Source of the DNA: an uncultured Tenacibaculum sp.
Lineage (GTDB): Bacteria; Bacteroidota; Bacteroidia; Flavobacteriales; Flavobacteriaceae
Assembly: GCA_947504185.1 (NCBI GenBank)
Contig: CANNGJ010000028.1
Span: forward strand, 1-36,477
Direction: 5' to 3'
Length of the DNA stretch: 36,477 nt
The notes under the pieces are model-generated. The model was given only the letters and a program-made list of their open reading frames with translations. It was not told the DNA's origin and did no database searches. Numbering within the stretch: position 1 is the stretch's first letter; each line of letters opens with the position of its first letter. The position numbers were made by a program, and so were the translations under genes. Positions 8,572-16,947 of this stretch are shown here, piece after piece.

Positions 8572-8632
8572 AAAAAATTACGCTTTTACTGTACAACAAT
8601 AATAAAGTTAAGTTATTGTACGTAAAAGCGTA
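8572..8632 (-). terminator. Hairpin plus T-run abutting the sprE start codon
   Basis: Arms 8579-8602 and 8613-8632 (TACGCTTTTAC...GTAAAAGCGTA) pair over about 20 bp with two single-base bulges and a 10-nt loop. On the minus strand the stem is followed by TTTTTT running directly into the sprE ATG at 8571. It follows the stop of the ABC ATPase gene (8663), so it can terminate that transcript, but it also forms the sprE leader and could act as an attenuator. Confidence 0.75.
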
Positions 8633-8662
8633 AAAATAGCAATAAAAAGGCAATTTTTTCTG

Positions 8663-9358
8663 CTATGCAGAAAAATAGCTTTCTAATTCTTTTAAAGTTT
8701 CTTGCGAGGTATTAATATCTTTTACCACATTTCCTTTTTCTAATACAACTATTCGTTCGCAAACTTCGGTTACATGACTTAAATCGTGACTAGAAACTAA
8801 TACTGTAACTTCCTTATTATCAGTTAAAGTCTTAATTATTTTTTTAAGCCTAATTTGAGTTGTTGGATCTAAGTTAGCAAAAGGCTCATCTAAAATTACC
8901 ACTTGCGGATTTCCCATCATTGCAGCAATAATTCCTGCTTTTTTCTGATTTCCTTTACTTAAATCTCTTAAATATTTTTTCTTTCCTAGAATTTCACCAT
9001 TAAAAAACTCCTCAAATTGCGCTAAGTATGATGTAACATCTGCTTTATTCATTCCGCGTAAATCTCCTACAAAATCAAAATATTCTTCTGGTGTTAAATA
9101 ACCAATTAAAAAACTTTCATCTATAAAAGAACCTGTAAAACTTTTCCATTCTTCACTCTTATTAACAACAACATCGTTATTCGTAATTTCTCCCGATGTT
9201 GGCCTTATTAAATCTAACAGAATGTTAAATAATGTTGTTTTTCCCGCTCCATTATTTCCTACTAAACCAAAGCTTTGGCCTCTTGGAATTTCTACTTTCT
9301 CTACATTTAAAACTTCTGCCTGTCCGTATTTTTTTGAAATATTTTGTACTGTTATCAT
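8663..9358 (-). CDS. ABC transporter ATP-binding protein
   Basis: ATPase subunit of an ABC-2-type exporter, 231 residues. Walker A is GNNGAGKT (about 34-41), the signature motif is LSKGN (about 133-137), Walker B is VVILDEP (about 153-159), and the H-loop histidine lies in VSSHDLSHV. The ATPase type resembles CcmA/YhaQ-like single-domain ABC-2 proteins. It starts 16 nt after the DUF5687 permease-like gene, so the two almost certainly form one exporter. Substrate unknown. The transcript probably ends at the hairpin at 8579-8632. Confidence 0.93.
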   Translation of the reverse strand: MITVQNISKKYGQAEVLNVEKVEIPRGQSFGLVGNNGAGKTTLFNILLDLIRPTSGEITNNDVVVNKSEEWKSFTGSFIDESFLIGYLTPEEYFDFVGDLRGMNKADVTSYLAQFEEFFNGEILGKKKYLRDLSKGNQKKAGIIAAMMGNPQVVILDEPFANLDPTTQIRLKKIIKTLTDNKEVTVLVSSHDLSHVTEVCERIVVLEKGNVVKDINTSQETLKELESYFSA

Positions 9359-9374
9359 TTTCTTTTAAGTTTAG

Positions 9375-10838
9375 TTATAGTTCTTGTTTAAAACCATGAA
9401 TCGTTGCGTATTTTGTTTTGGTATATCTTTTTTCAATAAAATCCATAATCGGTTTTTTAAGAATAAAAGAAACAACACCTACCATGGCAATTATTACTAA
9501 CGCTATATTAGTTCCAAAGAAATAATTTCCTACAAAATATAGCAACATTGGAAAAATCATAATAGGAATTAATACTATAAACTGCGCTGCACTTGTACCT
9601 TGCATGTTTGAAAATCCGCCTTTTGTTAAATCGATTCTTTTTTTATTAAAAGAACCCATGTAGATCATTAATAAAGATGTGAATCCGATATTAAAGAAAA
9701 ATCCTGCAAGGATCATTAAAAATTTATCTATACCGTAGTAAATGTAAGGAGTACTTAAAATAAAAAGTACAACCGTCATTACCGTCATTAGGTACCATTT
9801 ACTTTCTAAAAATTTACGGTAACTAAGATTTTGACTCATTAGCATACGGTAATGTTCACTATCCCATGCTGGAATAAATTGCCCGTAATTTAAAGAGAAC
9901 CCTCCTGTCATAAAAATACAGATGAATATTAAAAAAGAACTCTCCTTATAAGTTTCTACATTAAAAAAAAGTAAGCCGTATAGCAAAAAGAAGAACGACA
10001 TAAAAAATACTGCTTTTGTTCTTTTATTTCTGAAAATTAAACGAATATCATTTTTTATAAACGGTGCTACATCTCCTAAACGATCAACAAAAGATAAGTC
10101 TGAAGACTTGGCTTCTTCTGTTTTATTTTTAACAGCAGCATCTAAATATACTTTATCGTTTAATTGACTAAAGTTTAAATAATAAAGCCCTATTAATAAA
10201 ACTAATCCAATAATAGATAAAACTGGCATTTCATAAACTGATTGAAAAAGATCACCAAAAAAATCGGTAACATTAAACAATTGATATCTATATGAAAGGA
10301 ATAATCCTGCTAGAAACAAGACCATAATACTTAATGCATAATTGTTTTTATTAATTAAAAAATTAATGTAATTATTACATAAAACAAGTGTTAGCATTAA
10401 AAATAACCAGCCCAAAACCCCTAAAGTATTATACCCTTGAGTTATTAAAACTATTGAAAATGGGATGTAAAAAAACAAGGACATTGTATTAAAAAATGAA
10501 AAACCCGATTTTCCTAATACATAATGGACTAGTTTACTCTTTCTAATAGGTAAATTCAATAATGGTTTAATATTCATTACTGGTAATTTTTGCATTAAAT
10601 AGCGAAAAATTAAATCAGCTATTAACACAAAAATCATTAATTTATTTACAAATAATAATGGATCTGTATCTGGATATTGTTTTTTAAGAAAAAAATAACC
10701 TCCAGCTCCTACTGCTAAAAAACTAACAATCATATAAAGCGCAAAAAAGCCCATAATTATTTTTAACGCAATGTTTTTACCAAAATAGGATGATCGGAAA
10801 AACTGTTTCCATTCTAATTTTAAAAAGTGTGTAATCAT
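9375..10838 (-). CDS. DUF5687 family membrane protein, probable ABC-2 permease
   Basis: A 487-residue polytopic protein with about twelve hydrophobic helices, beginning MITHFLKLEWKQFFRSSYFGKNI, an N-terminus typical of Bacteroidota DUF5687 proteins. The amphipathic N-terminal segment and paired helix bundles (about 20-240 and 290-480) separated by a charged cytoplasmic stretch (LDAAVKNKTEEAKSSDLS) suit an ABC-2 exporter permease. The frame is open back to 10913, but those codons would overlap the upstream terminator, so 10838 is chosen. It lies 16 nt before its ATPase. Substrate unknown. Confidence 0.85.
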   Translation of the reverse strand: MITHFLKLEWKQFFRSSYFGKNIALKIIMGFFALYMIVSFLAVGAGGYFFLKKQYPDTDPLLFVNKLMIFVLIADLIFRYLMQKLPVMNIKPLLNLPIRKSKLVHYVLGKSGFSFFNTMSLFFYIPFSIVLITQGYNTLGVLGWLFLMLTLVLCNNYINFLINKNNYALSIMVLFLAGLFLSYRYQLFNVTDFFGDLFQSVYEMPVLSIIGLVLLIGLYYLNFSQLNDKVYLDAAVKNKTEEAKSSDLSFVDRLGDVAPFIKNDIRLIFRNKRTKAVFFMSFFFLLYGLLFFNVETYKESSFLIFICIFMTGGFSLNYGQFIPAWDSEHYRMLMSQNLSYRKFLESKWYLMTVMTVVLFILSTPYIYYGIDKFLMILAGFFFNIGFTSLLMIYMGSFNKKRIDLTKGGFSNMQGTSAAQFIVLIPIMIFPMLLYFVGNYFFGTNIALVIIAMVGVVSFILKKPIMDFIEKRYTKTKYATIHGFKQEL

Positions 10839-10900
10839 TTGGTTAATTATTAATTGATTGATTATATTATATGTATCGCTTCTTAACAATTTGTTACATA

Positions 10901-10934
10901 AAAAAAGCATCAATTTAAAAATTGATGCTTTTTT
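10901..10934. terminator. Bidirectional intrinsic terminator downstream of the DUF1761 gene
   Basis: A near-perfect palindrome, AAAAAAGCATCAA...TTGATGCTTTTTT, with A and T runs on both sides, so it should work on either strand. It ends the DUF1761 transcript (stop at 10955). The stem core GCATCAA/TTGATGC is the same as in the terminator at 11494-11525. Confidence 0.85.
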
Positions 10935-10954
10935 ATTTCATTTTTCTATAGTTT

Positions 10955-11455
10955 TTAAGCCCATTGGCAAATAATACCACCCATAAGTGCTAATGTAATA
11001 GTCCAATATCCTACATTAATAGCCACGTATTTAAAACTTTTTCTTTCAAATAACGACTTAGTTCCTATAATTGGTAATATAAAAAACAAGCCAGTTAAAA
11101 TACCATGTAGTGCTCCGTGCTTAAAAGTTCTAAAACGGCCACCAAAATTGCTCATAAATTCTTGAAAGTAAGCATATGCTCCTCCTGAATTTTGCATAAA
11201 TTCCGGCTCTCCTGCTAAAGTTTGATAAACCCCAAATTGATGGATTACTAAAAATTGCATAAAAAATGCAATTAATAAACTGAACACAAAACTAAGTCCG
11301 AAAATTAACAGCATATTACTGCCTTCAACATCTTTTTGTGTGAAGTTCATCTCTTTCATCCATGCTTTTTGAAATAACATAGGTCCGTACCAAATAAACC
11401 CCATAACCATAGGTATAAAAGCTGCTCCTAAAATTGCTAAATAATTTGTTTCCAT
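10955..11455 (-). CDS. DUF1761 family membrane protein
   Basis: A 166-residue integral membrane protein with four predicted helices (about 5-22, 57-78, 122-142, 147-163). The start METNYLAILGAAFIPMVMGF followed by IWYGPMLFQKAWMKEM matches the DUF1761 pattern (a helix, then WYGP...F...WM). Function unknown. The frame opens at 11506, but the longer version would read through a promoter box and part of the upstream terminator, so 11455 is used. It forms a single-gene unit between two terminators, with a TATATTTG promoter box about 30 nt upstream. Confidence 0.85.
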   Translation of the reverse strand: METNYLAILGAAFIPMVMGFIWYGPMLFQKAWMKEMNFTQKDVEGSNMLLIFGLSFVFSLLIAFFMQFLVIHQFGVYQTLAGEPEFMQNSGGAYAYFQEFMSNFGGRFRTFKHGALHGILTGLFFILPIIGTKSLFERKSFKYVAINVGYWTITLALMGGIICQWA

Positions 11456-11482
11456 TGTGTGTAAGTTTATAGTTAATCTACT

Positions 11483-11490
11483 CAAATATA
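11483..11490 (-). promoter_or_regulatory. Probable -7 box for the DUF1761 gene
   Basis: TATATTTG on the minus strand is a perfect TAnnTTTG match, 27 nt upstream of the start codon and just beyond the terminator of the preceding gene. No TTG is found at the usual 19-20-nt spacing; the nearest TTTG is only 13 nt away, inside the terminator arm. Confidence 0.5.
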
Positions 11491-11493
11491 ACG

Positions 11494-11525
11494 AAAAAAG
11501 CATCAAATAAATATTTGATGCTTTT
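11494..11525 (-). terminator. Intrinsic terminator of the DUF4837 gene (end of the xth-transglycosylase run)
   Basis: GCATCAAATA pairs with TATTTGATGC, with an A-run before and T-run after on each strand; on the minus strand the stem is followed by TTTTTT. It lies 23 nt after the DUF4837 stop at 11549. Confidence 0.85.
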
Positions 11526-11548
11526 AAGTGTTTTTATAAAAAACTAAT

Positions 11549-12541
11549 TTATTTTATCTTCATCGACTTTGCAATTGCCTCTAATTCAAACAAAAAGTCA
11601 CGCTTATTTACTGATGGTGCATAGGTAAATCCTTCAAAAATAATTAAACGATTGTTCTTTTTATCTACTACTGTATAGTTTATAAATGGACCCGCCATGA
11701 AATCATTTTTCACTTCCCATTTACCACGTGTTTCATATGCTTTTTTCCCATCAATTTCAGCATCAAAAGTAAACGGAGTAAATGCCTGCTCTGTAATCAT
11801 ATACATTCCTTCTTTACTTCCTGGAATGTGTTTTTTACCAATAGTATCTCTAACTGCAACAATATTATCAGCCACCTTACTTTCATCTTCTAAAGGAACA
11901 CTGTAAATTAAAACATTATTAGTTCCATCTCCACGAGCTATACCGCTTTTTAAATGTTGACGCAACCATAAAAAGTCACCTGTGTCTTCAACTAATTTAA
12001 ATCTTTTTGGAACATCTAAAGTTATTCCTAAACCTTGAATTGTTTTAAGTTTCGTTTCGTCTATACGCTCTTTTTTAAAGATTCTTTGAGTAAACTTAAT
12101 ATCCTCGTCTTTAAATATTTTGATAATTTCTTTTCCTCTATTTTTTATTAAGTTTATTAAACCTTCTTTGTTTTTAGCAATTCCATAAACTATAACTTGT
12201 GGGTCAGCGTATTTATTGTTTTCAACAGAAATACCTTCTTTTTGCCCTTCTTGAAGAATTAAAATAGCTTTATTATTTCTCATAAACCCGCTAAACCCAG
12301 AAGGATCTACCTGACTAACAGACAATAATGTTTCTGGTTGTGGCAATCCTACTTGGTGTTCACCAAATACTGTTCTAATTTCATCTCCTAATTTACCTTG
12401 CCAATCAACTCCTTTTACAACTACCATTATCTTATTGGTATTTCCATTAGATGTTGGTAAGGTATACCCCCCTTTTCCTTCTCCGTTTTTACACGAGATT
12501 ACTAACAATGCTAAGATGAATATGGCTACTGCTTTTTTCAT
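11549..12541 (-). CDS. DUF4837 family lipoprotein
   Basis: A 330-residue predicted lipoprotein with SPII site LLVISC (C17). The mature part starts with a Gly/Asn-rich linker, then NKIMVVVKGVDWQGKLGDEIR, a segment I associate with the Bacteroidota-specific DUF4837 family. No catalytic motif is visible. Two similar-length halves (about 38-150 and 165-325) suggest a two-domain fold. It lies 30 nt after the LysM transglycosylase gene and ends the run at a terminator, so an envelope or peptidoglycan role is a contextual inference only. Confidence 0.85.
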   Translation of the reverse strand: MKKAVAIFILALLVISCKNGEGKGGYTLPTSNGNTNKIMVVVKGVDWQGKLGDEIRTVFGEHQVGLPQPETLLSVSQVDPSGFSGFMRNNKAILILQEGQKEGISVENNKYADPQVIVYGIAKNKEGLINLIKNRGKEIIKIFKDEDIKFTQRIFKKERIDETKLKTIQGLGITLDVPKRFKLVEDTGDFLWLRQHLKSGIARGDGTNNVLIYSVPLEDESKVADNIVAVRDTIGKKHIPGSKEGMYMITEQAFTPFTFDAEIDGKKAYETRGKWEVKNDFMAGPFINYTVVDKKNNRLIIFEGFTYAPSVNKRDFLFELEAIAKSMKIK

Positions 12542-12571
12542 AGTTTTTATTTTTTAGTAGTAAGTTTAATG

Positions 12572-14098
12572 TTAACTCTTAAATATTTTAAGTTTCATTC
12601 CTGGTTTTAAGTTTTTGATGCCCCAAATATTGTTCCATTTTTTTAATTGCTCTATAGAAATTGATGGATACTTTTTTGAGATCGTCCATAACGAATCTCC
12701 ATTTTTAACAACATATACTTCGTGCTTCCCTTTTGGTTGCTTATACTTTTTCTGCGTAGTCTTTTTAGGAACTGTTAATTTCTTCGGATAAATACTTAAT
12801 CGTTGTCCTATTTTTAGACGATGGTTTCGTAAGCCATTCCAACGCTTTATATCACTTACTCGAACTCCAAATTTATTTGCTATTTTACCTAAGTAATCCC
12901 CACTACGTACTTTGTATCGGATACGTTTATCCATCTCAAAATACTTAGGTAACGGTTTTTCTCTTTTAGCTTCATCTTCATTTGCAAGGGCATATATCTC
13001 TTTTTCCTTATCTAAAAAATCTACCACACTTTTTCGTGGCAATCGAACTGCATAGTTCTTGTTTTTTACATAAGGTATAATATCTAGTTTATAAGCTGGA
13101 TTTAAAAAAGATAATAATTCTCTATTTATATTCGCTTTTTCAGATATATGATCGAAACTAACCGTTCTTTTTATACGAATAGTATCAGTTTCGAAATGAA
13201 ATATTTTTGGTGCTTCTGGATAAATATTATGTTCTTCAGCATATTCAAAAATATACATCGTTGCATAAAATGCAGGAACATATCCCGCAGTTTCACGAGG
13301 TAAAAACGGACGAATATTCCAATAGTTTTTATAACCTCCTGATCGTTTTATCGCTTTTGATACATTTCCTGGACCAGAATTATAGGCTGCTAAAGCCAAA
13401 TCCCAATCTCCAAAAATTTTATACAATTGACTTAAATATTTACAAGCTGCAACTGTAGCTTTTACTGGATCTTGGCGTTCATCGACATACGAATTCACTT
13501 TTAAATTAAACTGAATTCCTGTACCGTACATAAATTGCCACAAACCTGTTGCGCCAACTCTAGAACGAGCATCTGGACGTAAAGCAGATTCTACAATCGC
13601 CAAGTATTTCATCTCCAAAGGAACATCAAACTGATCTAAATACTCCTCAAACATCGGAAAGTAATATTTAGCTTTTGCCATTAACGCCGGATAATATCTT
13701 TTTCGATATTTTAAATAGCTATTAATTACTTTCTCTAATGATGGATTATACGCTAAATTAAAAGGTGTTCTAACATCTATATCACTCAACCGTTTTTTAA
13801 GTAAATCAGTAGTTAAAACAGAAGTGGTATTACCAATAATATCTTTATCGTTAATTACATATTGAATACTATCAAATAATGATGAATTAAATTTTTCTTC
13901 TACTAATAAACTATCAATCATCTTTAAATCGGTATCAGAAAATAATTCTTCAACTTCATTTACTTTAATTGAGTCTTTAGCTACAAAAGTTGAATCAATT
14001 ACTTGACTCATCTCTTTATTTTTCATCAACAAACTATCAATTGGTTGTTGAGCAAAAATTGATGTAGTTAAAAAAAGTAGTATTAGTAGGTTCCTCAT
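12572..14098 (-). CDS. LysM-containing lytic transglycosylase (MltD-like)
   Basis: A 508-residue exported murein hydrolase that cleaves the MurNAc-GlcNAc bond. After a signal peptide (1-17, ending IFAQQ) and a helical region, the SLT domain spans about 150-290, with catalytic E170 in AIVESAL followed by GATGLWQFM (182-190) and AAYNSGPGNV. Two LysM peptidoglycan-binding modules follow, at about 395-440 and 460-506, each with the typical GD-LxxIxxKF/Y pattern. It lies 7 nt after xth and 30 nt before the DUF4837 lipoprotein gene. It is probably periplasmic and used in wall turnover. Confidence 0.94.
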   Translation of the reverse strand: MRNLLILLFLTTSIFAQQPIDSLLMKNKEMSQVIDSTFVAKDSIKVNEVEELFSDTDLKMIDSLLVEEKFNSSLFDSIQYVINDKDIIGNTTSVLTTDLLKKRLSDIDVRTPFNLAYNPSLEKVINSYLKYRKRYYPALMAKAKYYFPMFEEYLDQFDVPLEMKYLAIVESALRPDARSRVGATGLWQFMYGTGIQFNLKVNSYVDERQDPVKATVAACKYLSQLYKIFGDWDLALAAYNSGPGNVSKAIKRSGGYKNYWNIRPFLPRETAGYVPAFYATMYIFEYAEEHNIYPEAPKIFHFETDTIRIKRTVSFDHISEKANINRELLSFLNPAYKLDIIPYVKNKNYAVRLPRKSVVDFLDKEKEIYALANEDEAKREKPLPKYFEMDKRIRYKVRSGDYLGKIANKFGVRVSDIKRWNGLRNHRLKIGQRLSIYPKKLTVPKKTTQKKYKQPKGKHEVYVVKNGDSLWTISKKYPSISIEQLKKWNNIWGIKNLKPGMKLKIFKS

Positions 14099-14105
14099 AT
14101 TTGAT

Positions 14106-14867
14106 TTATACGTCTAATTCAACAACAATTGGGCAGTGGTCTGAGTGTTTTGCTTCTGGCAATATATATGCTCTCGAAATCTTCTCTTTTAATGGCTCGG
14201 TAACCATTGCATAATCTAATCGCCAACCTTTATTATTCGCACGAGAATTTGCACGATAACTCCACCAAGAATATTCTTGTCGCTCTGGATTTAAATGACG
14301 GAAACTGTCGATAAATCCACTATCGATAAATTTAGTTAGCCATTCACGTTCTTCAGGTAAAAAACCTGAAACTCCTTTCATTTTTGGATTATGAATATCT
14401 ATCGCTTCGTGACAAATATTGTAGTCGCCACAAATAACTAAATTCGGAATCGTTTTTCTTAACTCAGTTGTATATGCTAAGATTTCATCCATATAATTGA
14501 ATTTAAAATCTAATCTAGCTTGGTTAGTTCCCGATGGTAAATACATGCTCATTATAGAAACATTATCAAAATCTACACGAAGGTTTCTACCTTCAAAATC
14601 CATAGATTCTATCCCTGTTCCGTATTCTATATGTTTTGGTTTTTCTTTGCAAAAAATAGCTACAGATGAATATCCTTTCTTTTCTGCAGAAAACCAATAA
14701 TGATAAAGGTAACCAGCGTTTTCAAATTCGGTTACGTCTAATTGTTCTTTATGTGCTTTGGTTTCTTGTATACAAATTACATCTGGGTTAGCAGCTTGTA
14801 ACCAATCGATAAATCCTTTTTTTAAAGCGGCTCTAATTCCGTTTACGTTGTATGAGATTATTTTCAT
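14106..14867 (-). CDS. xth: Exodeoxyribonuclease III (AP endonuclease)
   Basis: A 253-residue endonuclease/exonuclease/phosphatase-fold DNA-repair enzyme that cuts 5' to abasic sites and trims 3' ends. Motifs are N7 in SYNVNGIRAA, the metal ligand E35 in IQETK, CGDYNI (catalytic Asp and Asn) around 146-151, and the C-terminal SDHCPIVVEL with the catalytic His. Length matches ExoA/Xth enzymes. Its ATG overlaps the TGA of the upstream SMI1/KNR4 reading frame (ATGA at 14864-14867), showing that the second frame of that broken gene was translated into this junction. Confidence 0.96.
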   Translation of the reverse strand: MKIISYNVNGIRAALKKGFIDWLQAANPDVICIQETKAHKEQLDVTEFENAGYLYHYWFSAEKKGYSSVAIFCKEKPKHIEYGTGIESMDFEGRNLRVDFDNVSIMSMYLPSGTNQARLDFKFNYMDEILAYTTELRKTIPNLVICGDYNICHEAIDIHNPKMKGVSGFLPEEREWLTKFIDSGFIDSFRHLNPERQEYSWWSYRANSRANNKGWRLDYAMVTEPLKEKISRAYILPEAKHSDHCPIVVELDV

Positions 14868-15324
14868 TCGTTTGTTTCTTCGATAAATTCAAGCACTTCT
14901 TTAAAATACTCTTCTAAACTTTTATACTCTTGTTCTCCAGGTATCCAACTAGCAAATTTCCAATACTTCCAACTTTCTTCTTTTTTTACAGGAGGAATTA
15001 ATAAAAAATACTGTTCTTCTTCTTTACCTGCTATTAAAATGCTTCTTTCTAATTGCTTTCCAACTTCTTCAATCCCTTCGATACTAAATGCTTCTATTGT
15101 ATAGGCTTCAATATTTTTTAAATAGTTATCTCTTCAACTGAAAGAAAAGTTGGTTCTGTATAATCAGTAGATGGAAATCCATTTGAAAATAATAAAAACT
15201 CTTTATAATCATCAGGGAATATAACACCTAACTTCTCTTCTACTTTTAAAACTGCTCTTTTTTCTGCTGGTTTTAAAAGCTCTATTTCCACTTTTTTGGA
15301 TATTTCTTTTAGTAATCCTTTCAA
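14864..15324 (-). pseudogene. SMI1/KNR4 (SUKH) family protein, split by a frameshift
   Basis: Two adjoining minus-strand frames together encode one SMI1/KNR4-like protein of about 153 residues. The first (15118-15324) begins at TTG (no ATG is in frame after the preceding stop) and contains the hallmark LGVIFPDDYKEFLLFSNGF. It stops at TAA just after SVEEIT. The second (15121 down to 14864) continues with LKNIEAYTIEAFSIEG and the aromatic-rich SWKYWKFASWIPGEQEY, and ends in TGA overlapping the xth start. A one-base deletion near 15121-15125 explains the break; restoring it would give a typical EEITYLKNIEAY join. SUKH proteins often serve as immunity proteins in toxin systems, but no toxin gene is adjacent. 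A sequencing error is possible. Confidence 0.75.
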
Positions 15325-15328
15325 TTTA

Positions 15329-15556
15329 TTAATCTAAAAATATTGGGTTCTTAAGAAAAATCCAGGTTAGCTGTTTTCTTTCTCCTGATTGTGTTTGGAT
15401 TATTTTTTTTCTTGGCGATAAAACATAAGCTACTGCAATAGCTATAACTGCCCTAATCCAAGAATCTACATTAAACACTTTATCCAATATCAATAAAAAT
15501 ATTATAATTAATATTGGATAAATTATTCTATGAAACCTTTTTAAAAAGTTTTCCAT
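15329..15556 (-). CDS. Small membrane protein, unknown function
   Basis: A 75-residue protein with two hydrophobic segments (about 11-28 and 33-46), then a basic tail beginning SPRKKIIQTQSGERK. I do not recognise a family. Its ATG immediately follows the TAA of scoB with no intervening base, and its stop lies 4 nt before the TTG start of the SMI1/KNR4 frame, so it is embedded in a coupled run. Length, start and spacing suggest a real gene. It could be partner or remnant of the broken gene downstream. Confidence 0.6.
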   Translation of the reverse strand: MENFLKRFHRIIYPILIIIFLLILDKVFNVDSWIRAVIAIAVAYVLSPRKKIIQTQSGERKQLTWIFLKNPIFLD

Positions 15557-16213
15557 TTAGATTATCATCTCCGGAATTTCTCCATTTACAATTAAGGTAC
15601 CTTGTGTTGCATTTTGAATTTCTTCAATGCTAACACCGGGAGCTCTTTCTATTAAATGAAATGCATTGTCTTTAACTTCTAAAACAGCTAAATTGGTTAC
15701 TACTTTAGTAACACAACCAACACCTGTTAATGGTAAAGAACATTCTTTTAATATTTTAGATTCACCACGTTTATTAGTATGCATCATCGCTACGATTATA
15801 TTATCTGCTGATGCTACTAAATCCATTGCTCCTCCCATTCCTTTTACCATTTTTCCTGGAATTTTCCAGTTTGCAATATCACCGTTTTGAGCAACCTCCA
15901 TCGCTCCTAAAACAGTTAATTGCACGTGCTTACCGCGAATCATAGAGAAACTAGTAGCAGAATCGAAAATAGACCCTCCATCTAAAACAGTAACAGTTTG
16001 TTTTCCTGCATTAATTAAATCAGCATCTTCCGTTCCTTCAATAGGAAAAGGTCCCATTCCTAATAATCCATTTTCAGATTGAAATTCTACTTCGATACCT
16101 TCTGGAATATAATTCGCAACTAAAGTTGGTATTCCAATTCCTAAATTAACGTACCATTTGTCTTGTAACTCTTTTGCAATTCTTTGCGCTATTTGTTGTT
16201 TACTTAATGCCAT
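15557..16213 (-). CDS. scoB: 3-oxoacid CoA-transferase subunit B
   Basis: Beta subunit of succinyl-CoA:3-ketoacid CoA-transferase, which moves CoA between succinate and acetoacetate in ketone-body and branched-chain breakdown. The catalytic glutamate that forms the glutamyl-CoA thioester is E47 in FQSENGLLGMG. GIGIPT (25-30) and GGSIFDS further along are also family-conserved. 218 residues is the normal length. It begins 3 nt after scoA ends, so the two are coupled, as expected for a 1:1 heteromer. It could act on a related acyl-CoA pair; the sequence does not settle substrate. Confidence 0.94.
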   Translation of the reverse strand: MALSKQQIAQRIAKELQDKWYVNLGIGIPTLVANYIPEGIEVEFQSENGLLGMGPFPIEGTEDADLINAGKQTVTVLDGGSIFDSATSFSMIRGKHVQLTVLGAMEVAQNGDIANWKIPGKMVKGMGGAMDLVASADNIIVAMMHTNKRGESKILKECSLPLTGVGCVTKVVTNLAVLEVKDNAFHLIERAPGVSIEEIQNATQGTLIVNGEIPEMII

Positions 16214-16216
16214 GAT

Positions 16217-16918
16217 TTACGATTTAGGAGTTACAGTTCGTTGCTCAATTCTTTTCTCATACTTTTCTCCTTGAAAAATACGTTGTACAAAAATTCCTGG
16301 AATATGAATCTGGTTTGGGTCTAACTCTCCAGCCGGAACTAATTCTTCAACCTCAGCAACTGTAATTGTTGCTGCTCCACACATATTCGGATTAAAGTTA
16401 CGAGCAGTTCCTTTAAAAATTAAATTTCCTGCTGTATCTCCTTTCCAAGCTTTTACAAAAGCATAATCGGCTTTAAATGCTGGCTCTAAAACGTACATTT
16501 TTCCGTCAAATTCGCGAGTTTCTTTTCCTTCTGCCACCTCAGTTCCGTAACCAGCAGGTGTATAAAATGCTGGGAATCCTGCTTGTGCAGCTCTACATTT
16601 TTCGGCTAATGTTCCTTGTGGAGTTAACTCAACCTCTAATTCTCCCGATAACATTTGACGCTCGAACTCATCATTCTCCCCTACGTAAGAAGAAATCATT
16701 TTTTTTATCTGACGATTTTGTAATAATAATCCTAATCCAAAATCATCTACTCCTGCATTATTTGAAATACAAGTTACATTTCTAACATTTAATCGTACCA
16801 GTTCTGCTATCGCATTTTCTGGTATTCCGCACAACCCGAACCCCCCTAACATAAAAGTCATAGAGTCTTTTACGCCAGCTACTGCTTCTTGTACGTTATT
16901 TACTTTTTTATTTATCAT
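16217..16918 (-). CDS. scoA: 3-oxoacid CoA-transferase subunit A
   Basis: Alpha subunit of the CoA-transferase, 233 residues, full length. The glycine-rich segment [16 protein letters not shown] (about 22-37) and [15 protein letters not shown] (about 52-66) are family hallmarks, together with [22 protein letters not shown] (about 148-169). It starts 29 nt after the penicillin-binding protein gene ends and is followed 3 nt later by scoB. Its position within a cell-envelope run looks incidental to its function. Confidence 0.95.
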   Translation of the reverse strand: MINKKVNNVQEAVAGVKDSMTFMLGGFGLCGIPENAIAELVRLNVRNVTCISNNAGVDDFGLGLLLQNRQIKKMISSYVGENDEFERQMLSGELEVELTPQGTLAEKCRAAQAGFPAFYTPAGYGTEVAEGKETREFDGKMYVLEPAFKADYAFVKAWKGDTAGNLIFKGTARNFNPNMCGAATITVAEVEELVPAGELDPNQIHIPGIFVQRIFQGEKYEKRIEQRTVTPKS

Positions 16919-16947
16919 GTTTAGTTGTTTGTTTTATCTAAATAAGA

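Noticed and set aside
10861..10889. E. coli-like promoter on the minus strand (TTGTTA, 17 nt, TATAAT) upstream of the DUF5687 gene
   Set aside because: The match to sigma-70 is perfect in spacing, but Bacteroidota housekeeping sigma factors use TTTG/TAnnTTTG, and in DNA this AT-rich TATAAT arises by chance; no Bacteroidota box is there.
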